NCBI GenBank assembly: GCA_017965425.1
Contig: JAGCPY010000033.1
Span: 52,484 to 116,483 of the forward strand
Source: Bacteroidaceae bacterium
GTDB taxonomy: Bacteria > Bacteroidota > Bacteroidia > Bacteroidales > Bacteroidaceae
Direction: 5' to 3'
Length of the DNA stretch: 64,000 nt
Shown here piece by piece: positions 1-7,068 of the stretch (positions are counted from its first letter, which is position 1; each line of letters opens with the position of its first letter). The notes beneath the pieces were generated by a model, which was not told the DNA's origin, ran no database searches, and was given only the letters and a program-made list of their open reading frames with translations. Position numbers and translations under genes: made by a program.

Positions 1-630
1 ACCGGATTGAGTGAACAAGGAATAGAGTTCATTCGTCTGGGGCACGTTGAAATCGCCTGTCAACACGGCCAACTTCTTGCCACCGTTGGTCATTTTGGTA
101 ATGCGCTCCATCACCAACTTGGCTGATTCACTGCGGGCCTTGACACCCACATGGTCCATGTGCAGATTCAGGAAATAGAATTCTTTCTTGGTTTTGCGGT
201 CGCGAAAATGTCCCCAAGTGCAGATGCGGATGCAGGCGGCATCCCAACCTAAAGCTGGACGGTCAGGGGTTTCGTTCAACCAGAAATTGCCTTGTTCCAA
301 CAGCTCCACACGGTCGGGCTTGTAGAAAATTGCGGAATATTCGCCTGCTTCTTTGCCATCATCGCGTCCAATGCCAATCCATCGGTAGCCGGAGAGAAGA
401 GCTTCCAAATCGACAAGTTGATGATGGAGGCATTCCTGAGTGCCAAAGATGTCAGGGCGTTCCCATTTAATCTGATTGGCAATGGCTTTGCTGCGAATCT
501 GCCAGACGTTGCCGTTGATGCTGTCGTTCCTATTCTTGTTGCGAATGTTATAGCTGCCCACGGTCAGTTCCTGAGCTGTTGATCCGAGGTAAAAGAGGAA
601 ACCAAGGAGGAAAAGAAGCGTCTTTTTCAT
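1..630 (-). CDS. Endonuclease/exonuclease/phosphatase family protein (partial, C-terminus outside window)
   Basis: The reading frame starts at an ATG on the minus strand at 630 and stays open to base 1, giving 210 residues of an incomplete protein. It begins with a signal peptide (MKKTLLFLLGFLFYLGSTAQ), so the product is probably exported. Motifs of the metal-dependent EEP/DNase I-like fold follow: SYNIRNKN near the N-terminus, the metal-binding Glu in GTQE, then LNLHMDH and TGDFN. Secreted EEP proteins of Bacteroidetes may act on nucleic acids, phosphoesters or lipids, and the substrate cannot be told from sequence. It lies 11 bp downstream of the SGNH hydrolase gene, so the two are probably cotranscribed. 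The family call is firm; the function is open. Confidence 0.85.
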   Translation of the reverse strand, partial: MKKTLLFLLGFLFYLGSTAQELTVGSYNIRNKNRNDSINGNVWQIRSKAIANQIKWERPDIFGTQECLHHQLVDLEALLSGYRWIGIGRDDGKEAGEYSAIFYKPDRVELLEQGNFWLNETPDRPALGWDAACIRICTWGHFRDRKTKKEFYFLNLHMDHVGVKARSESAKLVMERITKMTNGGKKLAVLTGDFNVPQTNELYSLFTQSG

Positions 631-641
631 AGTACTGATAT

Positions 642-1325
642 TTACTTGACAACCTTTTGTATGGCAGCTTTCACCAATGGTTCCATGATGAAATAGCCGT
701 CTGTATTGGGATGGCAACCTTCTTGAGAAATGCCCTTACGCATGGCTCCACGTTCGTCGGCCATTGCAGAGAAGTAATCCACGAACTGGCATTGGTTTTT
801 CTTGGCATAAGCGGCAATCTTGGCATTGAGACTTTTAATCTTGGCAATGACATCGGTCACGTCCGGACGCCAGTTGTAGTGGTCGCAGGGCGTGATGGTA
901 GAGAGAATGACCTTGATGTTGTTGGCCTTGGCCATTTCTGCCATCGTGATGATGTTCTGCAGGGTGCGTTCTTCCACATAGACATGATTGTTTAGTGCGA
1001 TGTCGTTTGTTCCAGCGTTGATGACAACAGCCTTCGGATGAAGCTTGACGACGTCTTCAAAGAAGCGCAAGACCATTTGGTAGGTGGTCTGCCCGCTGAT
1101 GCCACGTCCGATATATCCGTTCTCCTTGAAAAAGTTCGGACGCATACTGGCCCAATTGTCCGTGATGCTGTTTCCCATGAATACCACTTTCCGCTGGTTT
1201 TGTGGCAATGCCTTTACGGTTTGGTTGTCGCTCTCATAGCGGCTGAAGTTGGCAAAATCGTTCTGAGCTATTATGCCATTAGCGCTCAAGGCCATCAAGG
1301 CCAAACAAATCATTTTCTTTAACAT
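642..1325 (-). CDS. Exported SGNH/GDSL-family hydrolase
   Basis: A 227-residue protein with an N-terminal signal peptide ending near NGIIAQ. The SGNH blocks are visible: FMGNSITDNW with the nucleophile Ser at about residue 53, a central Gly in GYIGRGISGQT, the Asn block NAGTNDIAL, and the C-terminal acid/His block GCHPNTDGY. Such enzymes remove acyl or acetyl groups from glycans or lipids in the periplasm. It follows argC on the same strand after a 63-bp gap that holds a tandem 19-bp repeat, and precedes the EEP gene closely. The two form an exported-hydrolase pair at the end of the arginine cluster. The substrate is unknown. Confidence 0.85.
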   Translation of the reverse strand: MLKKMICLALMALSANGIIAQNDFANFSRYESDNQTVKALPQNQRKVVFMGNSITDNWASMRPNFFKENGYIGRGISGQTTYQMVLRFFEDVVKLHPKAVVINAGTNDIALNNHVYVEERTLQNIITMAEMAKANNIKVILSTITPCDHYNWRPDVTDVIAKIKSLNAKIAAYAKKNQCQFVDYFSAMADERGAMRKGISQEGCHPNTDGYFIMEPLVKAAIQKVVK

Positions 1326-1327
1326 AG

Positions 1328-1365
1328 TTCGTTACAGGTTAGTTAATTCGTTACAGGTTAGTTAA
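1328..1365. repeat. Two tandem copies of a 19-bp sequence
   Basis: TTCGTTACAGGTTAGTTAA occurs twice head to tail without a spacer, at 1328-1346 and 1347-1365. It lies in the gap between the end of argC and the start of the SGNH hydrolase gene. It looks like a recent slippage duplication in the leader of the downstream gene. No stem or start codon is created. Confidence 0.8.
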
Positions 1366-1388
1366 TAAGATGTTTTAATTTTGATTCT

Positions 1389-2363
1389 TCAGAATGCGCT
1401 GGGCTTGAGAAGCAAGCCAGCATGTTCATCGATGCCAAACATGAGGTTCATGTTTTGCACGGCCTGACCGCTGGCACCTTTGAGAAGGTTGTCGATGACG
1501 CTGGTGACAAGCAGTTTGTTTTCGTGCTTTTCAACGTGGACGAGTGCCTTGTTGGTATTCACGACTTGTTTGAGGTCGAGGTCGCAGTCAACGTAGTGTG
1601 TAAAGGCAGCCGTCTCATAGAACTGTCGATATAACTTCACGATGTCATCCTCTGGTAATTCGGCGTCAATGCGGATGACCTCGGTGCAAAAGATGCCACG
1701 TGCGAAGTCACCCCGGTACGGAATAAAATCTACAGCGGCGTTGAAGCCAGGTTGCAGCTGCGCCAACGACTGCCGAATCTCAGGCACGTGCTGGTGCTGA
1801 AAAGCTTTATAGATGCTCATATTTCCTGTCCGCCACGAGAAATGGGTCGTAGCGGATGGCTTGACACCTGCCCCAGTAGATCCTGTGATGGCGTTCACGC
1901 TGATGTCGTCATGCAACAACCAGTTGGCGGCCAGAGGCAAAAGACCGAGTTGGATGGCCGTGGCGAAGCAACCTGGGTTGGCAACGTGGCGTGCCGAACG
2001 GATTACCTCTCGGTTGAGTTCAGGCAGGCCATAGACATAGTCATGCTCTGGGCTTGAGAGGCGGAAATCCTGTGCTAAGTCAATGATGCGCACGTTTGCG
2101 GGTATGGCGTTTTCCGCAAGGAACTCCGCACTCTTTCCATGCCCCATGCACAGGAACAGCACATCGACGCTCTTCAGCGGCAGACGGTCGGTGAACTTCA
2201 TGTCTGTTTCGCCCAACAGTCCCTCATGTACGTCGGTCAACAGGTTCTTGGCGTTGCTGGTGCTGTGGACAAAAGCTAATTCCGCTTCGGGATGATGCAG
2301 CAGCAGGCGGATGAGTTCGCCTGCCGTGTAACCTGCACCGCCAATGATTCCAACTTTTATCAT
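1389..2363 (-). CDS. argC: N-acetyl-gamma-glutamyl-phosphate reductase
   Basis: This enzyme makes the NADPH-dependent reduction of N-acyl-glutamyl-5-phosphate to the semialdehyde in arginine synthesis. The start at 2363 gives 324 residues beginning MIKVGIIGGAGYTAGE, the Rossmann Gly motif. An upstream in-frame extension exists but has no family character. The catalytic Cys is in NPGCFAT (Cys132), and a family block GSTGAGVKPS follows. It sits in the argR-GNAT-argG-argC cluster. Some Bacteroidetes use N-succinyl rather than N-acetyl intermediates, so the natural acyl group is uncertain. Confidence 0.95.
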   Translation of the reverse strand: MIKVGIIGGAGYTAGELIRLLLHHPEAELAFVHSTSNAKNLLTDVHEGLLGETDMKFTDRLPLKSVDVLFLCMGHGKSAEFLAENAIPANVRIIDLAQDFRLSSPEHDYVYGLPELNREVIRSARHVANPGCFATAIQLGLLPLAANWLLHDDISVNAITGSTGAGVKPSATTHFSWRTGNMSIYKAFQHQHVPEIRQSLAQLQPGFNAAVDFIPYRGDFARGIFCTEVIRIDAELPEDDIVKLYRQFYETAAFTHYVDCDLDLKQVVNTNKALVHVEKHENKLLVTSVIDNLLKGASGQAVQNMNLMFGIDEHAGLLLKPSAF

Positions 2364-2367
2364 AGTG

Positions 2368-2562
2368 CTAAAATTTATAATCCTGTGGCATGATAAGCCA
2401 TAACACCAAGTACACGATACCGCCACAGAAGGCTGTGGATACGGTCATTAAGACCCAAATGAGTCGTAACAGATCTGGATTCCAACCGAAATAATCGGCG
2501 ATGCCGCCGCACACACCAGCAATCCACTTGTTGTTGCTCGAACGTAACAATCTCTTCTCCAT
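2368..2562 (-). CDS. Small PspC-domain membrane protein
   Basis: A 64-residue protein that is almost wholly a PspC domain: RSSNNKWIAGVCGGIADYFG, then a hydrophobic stretch (LIWVLMTVSTAFCGGIVYLVLWLIM) forming one or two membrane segments. PspC-type proteins are linked to envelope stress responses, but many stand-alone Bacteroidetes copies have no assigned role. It lies 15 bp after argG and 4 bp before argC, in the same operon. Its place inside an arginine cluster suggests hitch-hiking rather than a role in arginine synthesis. Confidence 0.85.
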   Translation of the reverse strand: MEKRLLRSSNNKWIAGVCGGIADYFGWNPDLLRLIWVLMTVSTAFCGGIVYLVLWLIMPQDYKF

Positions 2563-2577
2563 TGCTGTTTCGGGGGC

Positions 2578-3840
2578 TTATCTTTCTTCGTCTTTGTGAA
2601 TCCCGTAGTACACTCTGAGCGGTGTAGAGAGAACTTTGATGAAGCCCTTAGCCTCGTCGGCGGTCCACCCTGTCTGTGTTTCGCCATATTCTCCGAGTTT
2701 ACTCTTTGTCAGGTCGTTGTCGCTGTCAACACCTACGGTCTCGAAGCCAAAAGGTCGGAGCTTGAGGATGGCCGTGCCGGTGACGTTGCGCTGTGAAGAT
2801 GAAAGAAAAGCCTCAATGTCAGGCATGACAGGCTCCAAGTACTGGCTTTCATGGAGGAACATGCCATACCAGTTGGCCACTTGGTCCTTCCAGTACTGCT
2901 GCCATTTGGAAAGTGTGGATTTCTCCAGGAGTCTGTGAGCTTCGATGATGAGCTTCGGTGCGGCGGCCTCAAATCCTACGCGCCCCTTGATGCCAATGAT
3001 GGTGTCACCCACATTGGCATCGCGACCGATGGCATAGCTGGCACCAATTTCCTCGATTTTCTGAATGGCCTTCACGCGGTCGTCGAACCGCTCACCGTTG
3101 ACCCCCACAATCTCTCCCTTCTCAAACTGAATCTTCAAGAGCGTAGAAGGCTCAGTGGCAGTCACGTGCTTCAGGTAGGCTTCCTCGGGCAGTCCCTGTG
3201 TGGCATCGAGCAGTTCGCCGCCGCAGATGCTGGTGCCCCAAATGCCTACGTTGTAGCTGTACTTCAGCTTGGCGAAGTCTGCGCTGAAACCGTGGGCGTT
3301 GAGGTAGTCCACTTCCTCCTTGCGCGTCAATTTCTTGTCGCGTGTGAGGGTGATGATTTCCACTCCGGGAGCCATCACCAGGAAAGTCATGTCGAAGCGT
3401 ATCTGGTCGTTGCCGGCTCCGGTGCTGCCGTGGGCGATGGCATCGGCACCGATTTCGCGGGCATAGCGAGCGATGGCAATGGCCTGGAAGATGCGCTCGC
3501 TGGAGACGCTGATGGGGTAGCAGTTGTTGCGCAGGACGTTGCCGAAGATCATGTATTTCAGCGACTTCTCGTAGTACTCCTGCGTCACGTCGAGGGTGAC
3601 GTACTTCGTGGCGCCCAGCTTGTAGGCATTCTCCTCGTTGGTCTTCAGCTGATCGGCGCTGAAGCCGCCCGTGTTGGCGCAAGCCGCATGTACTTCGTAG
3701 CCCATTTCCTTGGCGAGGTACATCACGGTGTAAGAGGTATCAAGGCCGCCGCTAAAGGCGACGACGACTTTGCGGTTCAGCCCACCCCCAGCCCCTCCCT
3801 GGGGAGGGGTGTTCGTTACTGCTTGTTTGTTAGTTTCCAT
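2578..3840 (-). CDS. argG: Argininosuccinate synthase with repeat-derived N-terminal extension
   Basis: It joins citrulline and aspartate with ATP in arginine synthesis. The ATP-binding P-loop AFSGGLDTSY is at about residues 28-37, and family blocks such as GSTGAGNDQIRFD and SYNVGIWG follow. ArgG proteins usually begin only a few residues before the KVVVAFSGGLD strand. Here about 21 extra residues precede it ([10 protein letters not shown], then TPPQGGAGGGL). The second part is the translation of the G-rich repeat at 3781-3811. The ATG at 3840 lies inside the 3' end of the upstream DUF559 frame, so the two genes overlap by 25 bp. No other ATG exists before the P-loop; the only alternative is a CTG just before NRKVVV. 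The enzyme core appears intact. Confidence 0.95.
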   Translation of the reverse strand: METNKQAVTNTPPQGGAGGGLNRKVVVAFSGGLDTSYTVMYLAKEMGYEVHAACANTGGFSADQLKTNEENAYKLGATKYVTLDVTQEYYEKSLKYMIFGNVLRNNCYPISVSSERIFQAIAIARYAREIGADAIAHGSTGAGNDQIRFDMTFLVMAPGVEIITLTRDKKLTRKEEVDYLNAHGFSADFAKLKYSYNVGIWGTSICGGELLDATQGLPEEAYLKHVTATEPSTLLKIQFEKGEIVGVNGERFDDRVKAIQKIEEIGASYAIGRDANVGDTIIGIKGRVGFEAAAPKLIIEAHRLLEKSTLSKWQQYWKDQVANWYGMFLHESQYLEPVMPDIEAFLSSSQRNVTGTAILKLRPFGFETVGVDSDNDLTKSKLGEYGETQTGWTADEAKGFIKVLSTPLRVYYGIHKDEER

Positions 3841-4243
3841 ATTTCTTCTTTTATAGTTGTTATTACGTTGTCTGTGTCTGCTATGACTTGGTCGTTTGAA
3901 AAACGAAGAATAGTGAAGCCTTTAGCCTCTAAATAGGTTGTCCGTTCCTCGTCTATCACTTGTTGCTCGGGCAGACAGTGATACCCGCCGTCAACTTCGA
4001 TCAGTAGCTTGATAGTGGGCGCGGACAAGTCAGCAATGAAAGGGCCTATGATATGTTGTCTTCTGAAAGAGACGCCTAATAGTTTCCCTTTTAGGTTTTG
4101 CCAGAGTATTCGTTCTGCATCCGTAGGATTCTTCCTATTCTTTTCGGCTAACTCTTTAAGTTTTCCATAAACAGAACAATCTGCCTGCTGGTAAGTTTTC
4201 AGCCTCTCTGGTCCCCCCTCCCCGGGGAGGGGTTGGGGGTGGG
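3781..4243. mobile_element. Putative DUF559-nuclease element with 31-bp inverted G-rich ends
   Basis: Two G-rich 31-bp repeats lie in opposite orientation at 3781-3811 and 4213-4243 and match at 28 of 31 positions once one is reverse-complemented. Each has its own small hairpin (CCCCTCCC / GGGGAGGGG). Between them lies the DUF559 nuclease part of the upstream gene. The 463-bp unit sits exactly at the junction between the GNAT coding region and argG. Mobility is inferred from the terminal inverted repeats and from a second, shorter pair at 27519-27660. No target-site duplication was identified. Confidence 0.55.
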
Positions 4244-4889
4244 CTTTGTCCAACCTCCTGATCCGGTCCAGCACCTCCTGCGGAATCTTGGCGGGCAGGT
4301 GCTCCTCGGGGTCGAAGAGCATGGCGGTGCAGATGCAGAACTTGCGGTTTCTTTCGCGCAAGACGTTGATGTTCACACAGCCTTCACAACCCTTCCAGAA
4401 CGCCTCGTCGTCCGTCAGGTCATCGAAGGTCACGGGCAGGTAGCCCAGCTGCGTATTCATTTTCATGACGGCCTTGCCGCTGGTGAGCGAGAAGATTTTC
4501 GCGTGTGGCCAGCGGGTGCGGGCCAGCGAGAAAGTCATGTCCTTGATTTTCTTGGCAATGCCCAATCCGCGGTACTTGGGATTCACGATGAGACCCGAGG
4601 TCGTCACATACTGCTTGTTGCCCCACGTCTCGATGTAGCTGAAGCCTGCGAACTCGTCGCCGCAGAGAGCGATGACAGCCTTTGCTTCGCGCATCTTGGT
4701 GGCCACGTATTCATGTGTTCGTTTGGCGATGCCAGTGCCACGCACTTTTGCAGCATCTTCAATCGTCTTCAGGATGGTATCGACATAGCGCTCGTGGCTT
4801 TCGTCTGCCACCAGTATTTGTATGTTGTCAACCTTGACATTTGTTTCTTCCATTGTTCTGTCTTGTGTTCGTTGGTTTTTATTGAACAT
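3816..4889 (-). CDS. GNAT acetyltransferase fused to a DUF559 (Vsr/PD-(D/E)XK-like) nuclease domain
   Basis: A 357-residue fusion. Residues 20-200 are a GNAT acyltransferase with the acetyl-CoA loop [12 protein letters not shown] (about 104-115) and a Cys-rich tail (GCEGC, then FCIC). This type of GNAT commonly sits between argR and argG in Bacteroidetes and may supply the N-acyl-glutamate step (inference). Residues 216-228 ([13 protein letters not shown]) are the translated G-rich repeat. Residues 238-350 are a DUF559 nuclease with [14 protein letters not shown], the FRRQHIIG block, Asp287 in FIADLS and the E-x-D motif in IEVDGGYH (Glu298, Asp300). The active-site residues look intact. The first ATG overlaps the argR stop; an internal ATG at 4853 (MEETNVKV) is an alternative. 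The fusion probably arose by insertion of the element. Confidence 0.85.
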   Translation of the reverse strand: MFNKNQRTQDRTMEETNVKVDNIQILVADESHERYVDTILKTIEDAAKVRGTGIAKRTHEYVATKMREAKAVIALCGDEFAGFSYIETWGNKQYVTTSGLIVNPKYRGLGIAKKIKDMTFSLARTRWPHAKIFSLTSGKAVMKMNTQLGYLPVTFDDLTDDEAFWKGCEGCVNINVLRERNRKFCICTAMLFDPEEHLPAKIPQEVLDRIRRLDKAHPQPLPGEGGPERLKTYQQADCSVYGKLKELAEKNRKNPTDAERILWQNLKGKLLGVSFRRQHIIGPFIADLSAPTIKLLIEVDGGYHCLPEQQVIDEERTTYLEAKGFTILRFSNDQVIADTDNVITTIKEEIWKLTNKQ

Positions 4890-5364
4890 TTGTTTCGGGA
4901 ACCACTTCTGCCAGATGATTGAGCAAGGCTGGTCGGCTTGCCTCTTCCGTCATGACGATGAGTACGGTATCGTCTCCGGCAATGGTCCCCACCACTTCGG
5001 GAATCTTTGCCTTGTCAATATCGTAGGCAACATGTGCCGCATGTCCGGGAGGCGTGTGCAGGACGGCCAGGTTCTGGCTGAATTTCACGGACAAAGCCCC
5101 CAGGCGGTTCATGCGTTGGACGGTTATATGTGTGTCGCTCACGCGTTGGTATCGTCGTCGTTCGGGCAGCATATAGACACTCTCGCCCGCATCGTTCGGA
5201 GCCTTTGCGATTTTCAGCTCCCGCAAGTCGCGGCTCAAGGTGGCTTGTGTCGAAGGGAAACCAGCCTTTTCCAACTCACGCAGCAATCCGTCTTGCGTGC
5301 TGATTTCCTGACTTGAAACAATCATCTTGACGACTTCCAGCCTGGTTCTTTTATTGGCTATCAT
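4879..5364 (-). CDS. argR: Arginine repressor ArgR
   Basis: A 161-residue transcriptional regulator. The ATG at 5364 ([17 protein letters not shown]) gives the usual family length; the longer upstream frame lacks homologous sequence. The N-terminal winged helix carries the recognition segment [17 protein letters not shown]. The C-terminal oligomerisation/arginine-binding domain carries [13 protein letters not shown]. ArgR binds ARG boxes when arginine is present. The gene leads the minus-strand arg cluster and its stop overlaps the GNAT start (ATG inside the last codons), so the two are translationally coupled. A partial ARG-box-like site overlaps its promoter. Confidence 0.93.
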   Translation of the reverse strand: MIANKRTRLEVVKMIVSSQEISTQDGLLRELEKAGFPSTQATLSRDLRELKIAKAPNDAGESVYMLPERRRYQRVSDTHITVQRMNRLGALSVKFSQNLAVLHTPPGHAAHVAYDIDKAKIPEVVGTIAGDDTVLIVMTEEASRPALLNHLAEVVPETNVQ

Positions 5365-5399
5365 ATCAGCATGTATATGTGTGTGGTTGTAATTGTCTG

Positions 5400-5421
5400 C
5401 AAAGGTATGAATAATTTTCCA
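5400..5421 (-). promoter_or_regulatory. argR promoter -7 element with adjacent ARG-box-like site
   Basis: On the minus strand, TACCTTTG (5400-5407) matches the Bacteroidetes -7 consensus TAnnTTTG and lies 36 bp before the argR start. Directly upstream, TGAATAATTTTCCA (plus strand 5408-5421) matches the ARG half-palindrome TGAATWWWWATTCA at 12 of 14 positions, between the -7 and -33 regions. Autorepression by ArgR is inferred. No clear second box at the usual spacing was seen. Confidence 0.4.
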
Positions 5422-5573
5422 AATGCGATGCAAGTTAAGCCGGTTTTTTTGAAAAAAGTGTAGATATTGCATAAAATACCCCGTTTTTGTTGAATATACT
5501 TGAACTATAGATGCGCTTCTCGGAAGGGGTATGTGAACGTGGAAAATATGGAGCACGTTCGTAAGCGGTGGAA

Positions 5574-5607
5574 GGTGTACACGTTCCGGGAAGAAGGTGT
5601 GCACGTT
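5574..5607. repeat. Pair of GTGTACAC-type motifs preceding long hairpin A
   Basis: GGTGTACACGTTCC (5574-5587) is followed by AAGGTGTGCACGTTC (5593-5607). Related pairs precede the other two long hairpins, at 24507-24543 and 55684-55721. The motif contains the palindrome GTGTACAC. It may be a protein-binding site or part of a composite repeat. Confidence 0.6.
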
Positions 5608-5679
5608 CATGGAGGAAGATGCATATTTTTTCAATTATGCATTTTCACTCGTGCTACCCTATGTTTTTTCGCCAAAAAG

Positions 5680-6009
5680 TCTCAATCCCTCACCTTTCGG
5701 GATATCGCATTGTCTATGAGCGGTTTGCAGGTGAGGGATTGGTGAGGGATTGGTGAGGGGAGGTGAGGGATTGCTCTTTCAATCGTGGTCGGTGAGGGAA
5801 ATGGAAAAACGTGAGGCTTAGTGAATGGCTTAATGACAATTGAAAATCAGATGTTTGTGATGTTGATGATATAGCCCTTCATAAGGACCAAGTCTGATTT
5901 GGCTGCCATCCATAACCAATCCCTCACCTTCCCTCACCAATCCCTCACCAATCCCTCACCTGCAAACCGCTCATAGACAATGCGATGTCCCGAAAGGTGA
6001 GGGATTGAG
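5680..6009. repeat. Long hairpin element A (94-bp near-perfect inverted repeat)
   Basis: The left arm at 5680-5773 and right arm at 5916-6009 are reverse complements at 92 of 94 positions, separated by about 140 bp. Both contain tandem GGTGAGGGATTGG blocks and an outer TCAATCCCTCACC. The two mismatches would be G-U pairs in RNA read from the plus strand. The rest of the gene-free stretch 5365-6299 holds the GTGTACAC pair, a GC-alternating run near 6034-6050 and a promoter near 6202. No coding region is visible in it. Confidence 0.85.
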
Positions 6010-6201
6010 AATTTTTTAACAGAACAAGAGTGTGCGCGCGTGCGCGCGTTGAATTTTATTGTGATGAGTTCAGGGAGAATAGACTGTCGGAACAATTTTT
6101 TTTGTCTTTCCAGGTAGCTTGTCAAAGGGTGAAAAGAGTAGAACATGTATGGTTTAATAAATATTAACGTTTAAAAATACAATAAGGCATGAATAAATCT
6201 T

Positions 6202-6209
6202 TACCTTTG
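6202..6209 (+). promoter_or_regulatory. Promoter -7 element for the phospho-signalling operon
   Basis: TACCTTTG fits the Bacteroidetes -7 consensus TAnnTTTG and lies about 90 bp before the zinc-ribbon gene. The -33 region is AT-rich with no clear TTTG. The next obvious promoter on this strand is far downstream, so this may drive the whole kinase/FHA/PP2C set. Confidence 0.45.
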
Positions 6210-6299
6210 CACCCAAATAGAGCCAATTATCTGTACATCCCCATTTAATGGGGAGCGTGGGTTGGTTTCATGTGATAAAAGAAAAGATTTTGACGAAAC

Positions 6300-7046
6300 A
6301 TGAGATGTCAATATTGTGGCTGGGATAACCAGCCGGATGCCACGGCCTGTACGAAGTGTGGCCAACCGCTTCCTGTCGGCAGCGCAGCACCTGCTGCACC
6401 AGTAGCAGAGCCGCAAGTGGCGGCATCCTCCGCAGACAGGGCAACAGTGGTTTTCAGACGTGGTGAGATGCCTTCGTCCCAACAGAAGCAGGCGGTAGCA
6501 GCTCCGCGACAGTCTGCCTGTCCCGTTTGCGGCTATCCCGCCACAGGCGGCGACACGAATTGCCCCATGTGTGGCGCTTCCCTTGTGCAGGCGGCCCCTC
6601 CCGCTCCAGCTGTGGCCAAGCCTATTGTCCAACAGCCCTCGCTGAATGAAACTGTCGTTCAGTCTCCTCATGTCGAACAGCCGACAGTGCGTTTCAATCC
6701 CAACGCCATGCCATCCATGTCCGTTCCTGAACCGCAGCCTTCACAGCAGCAGCCTTATATGGAACAGCCGACAGTGCGCTTCAATCCAGATGCTGTTCCT
6801 GTTATGCCAGTTCCTGGCGTACAGCCTTCTCGACCCCAACCTGTGGCGAAGGGCGTTTTTTCGCCTCTTCCAGCCGAGTTCCAGTCTCAGCCGCCCGTGG
6901 TGGCATGCGAGGATGGACGCTGGTTCGTGGAAGCACAGAACAACGCAGCCGTACTGCTGCAGGTGACTCGCCGGATAGAAATCCAACCAGGTGACATCTT
7001 GCTGGTCGATGGTCGTCGCTTCCAGTTTGAAGTGACAGAGGCGTAG
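6300..7046 (+). CDS. Double zinc-ribbon protein with repeated PTVRFNP motifs (phospho-signalling adaptor candidate)
   Basis: A 248-residue soluble protein. Two zinc ribbons are clear: C3xxC6...C17xxC20 and C74xxC77...C88xxC91. Between and after them is a Pro/Gln-rich linker with three Thr motifs of the form T-V-x-F: ATVVF (Thr49), PTVRF (Thr129) and PTVRF (Thr158). The last two lie in an imperfect repeat of about 29 residues (QPTVRFNP...AMP/AVP). The C-terminal 45 residues are compact (GRWFVEAQNNAAVLLQ...GDILLVDGRRFQFEV) and resemble one half of an FHA-like or small beta domain. It is the first gene of a kinase/FHA/phosphatase operon. The Thr motifs resemble the FHA-recognised phosphosite of GarA (T-x-V-F). 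A role as kinase substrate or scaffold is inferred. Confidence 0.75.
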   Translation: MRCQYCGWDNQPDATACTKCGQPLPVGSAAPAAPVAEPQVAASSADRATVVFRRGEMPSSQQKQAVAAPRQSACPVCGYPATGGDTNCPMCGASLVQAAPPAPAVAKPIVQQPSLNETVVQSPHVEQPTVRFNPNAMPSMSVPEPQPSQQQPYMEQPTVRFNPDAVPVMPVPGVQPSRPQPVAKGVFSPLPAEFQSQPPVVACEDGRWFVEAQNNAAVLLQVTRRIEIQPGDILLVDGRRFQFEVTEA

Positions 7047-7068
7047 AATCTATAGTCAGCAGGAGGTG

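Noticed and set aside
2851-3936. A 361-residue plus-strand reading frame opposite argG
   Set aside because: Antisense to argG with no recognisable domain; its composition mirrors the argG codons.
5500-5745. Small plus-strand frames over the GTGTACAC motifs and hairpin A
   Set aside because: They consist of repeat sequence, have no start context or family character, and similar frames appear in the mirror arm.
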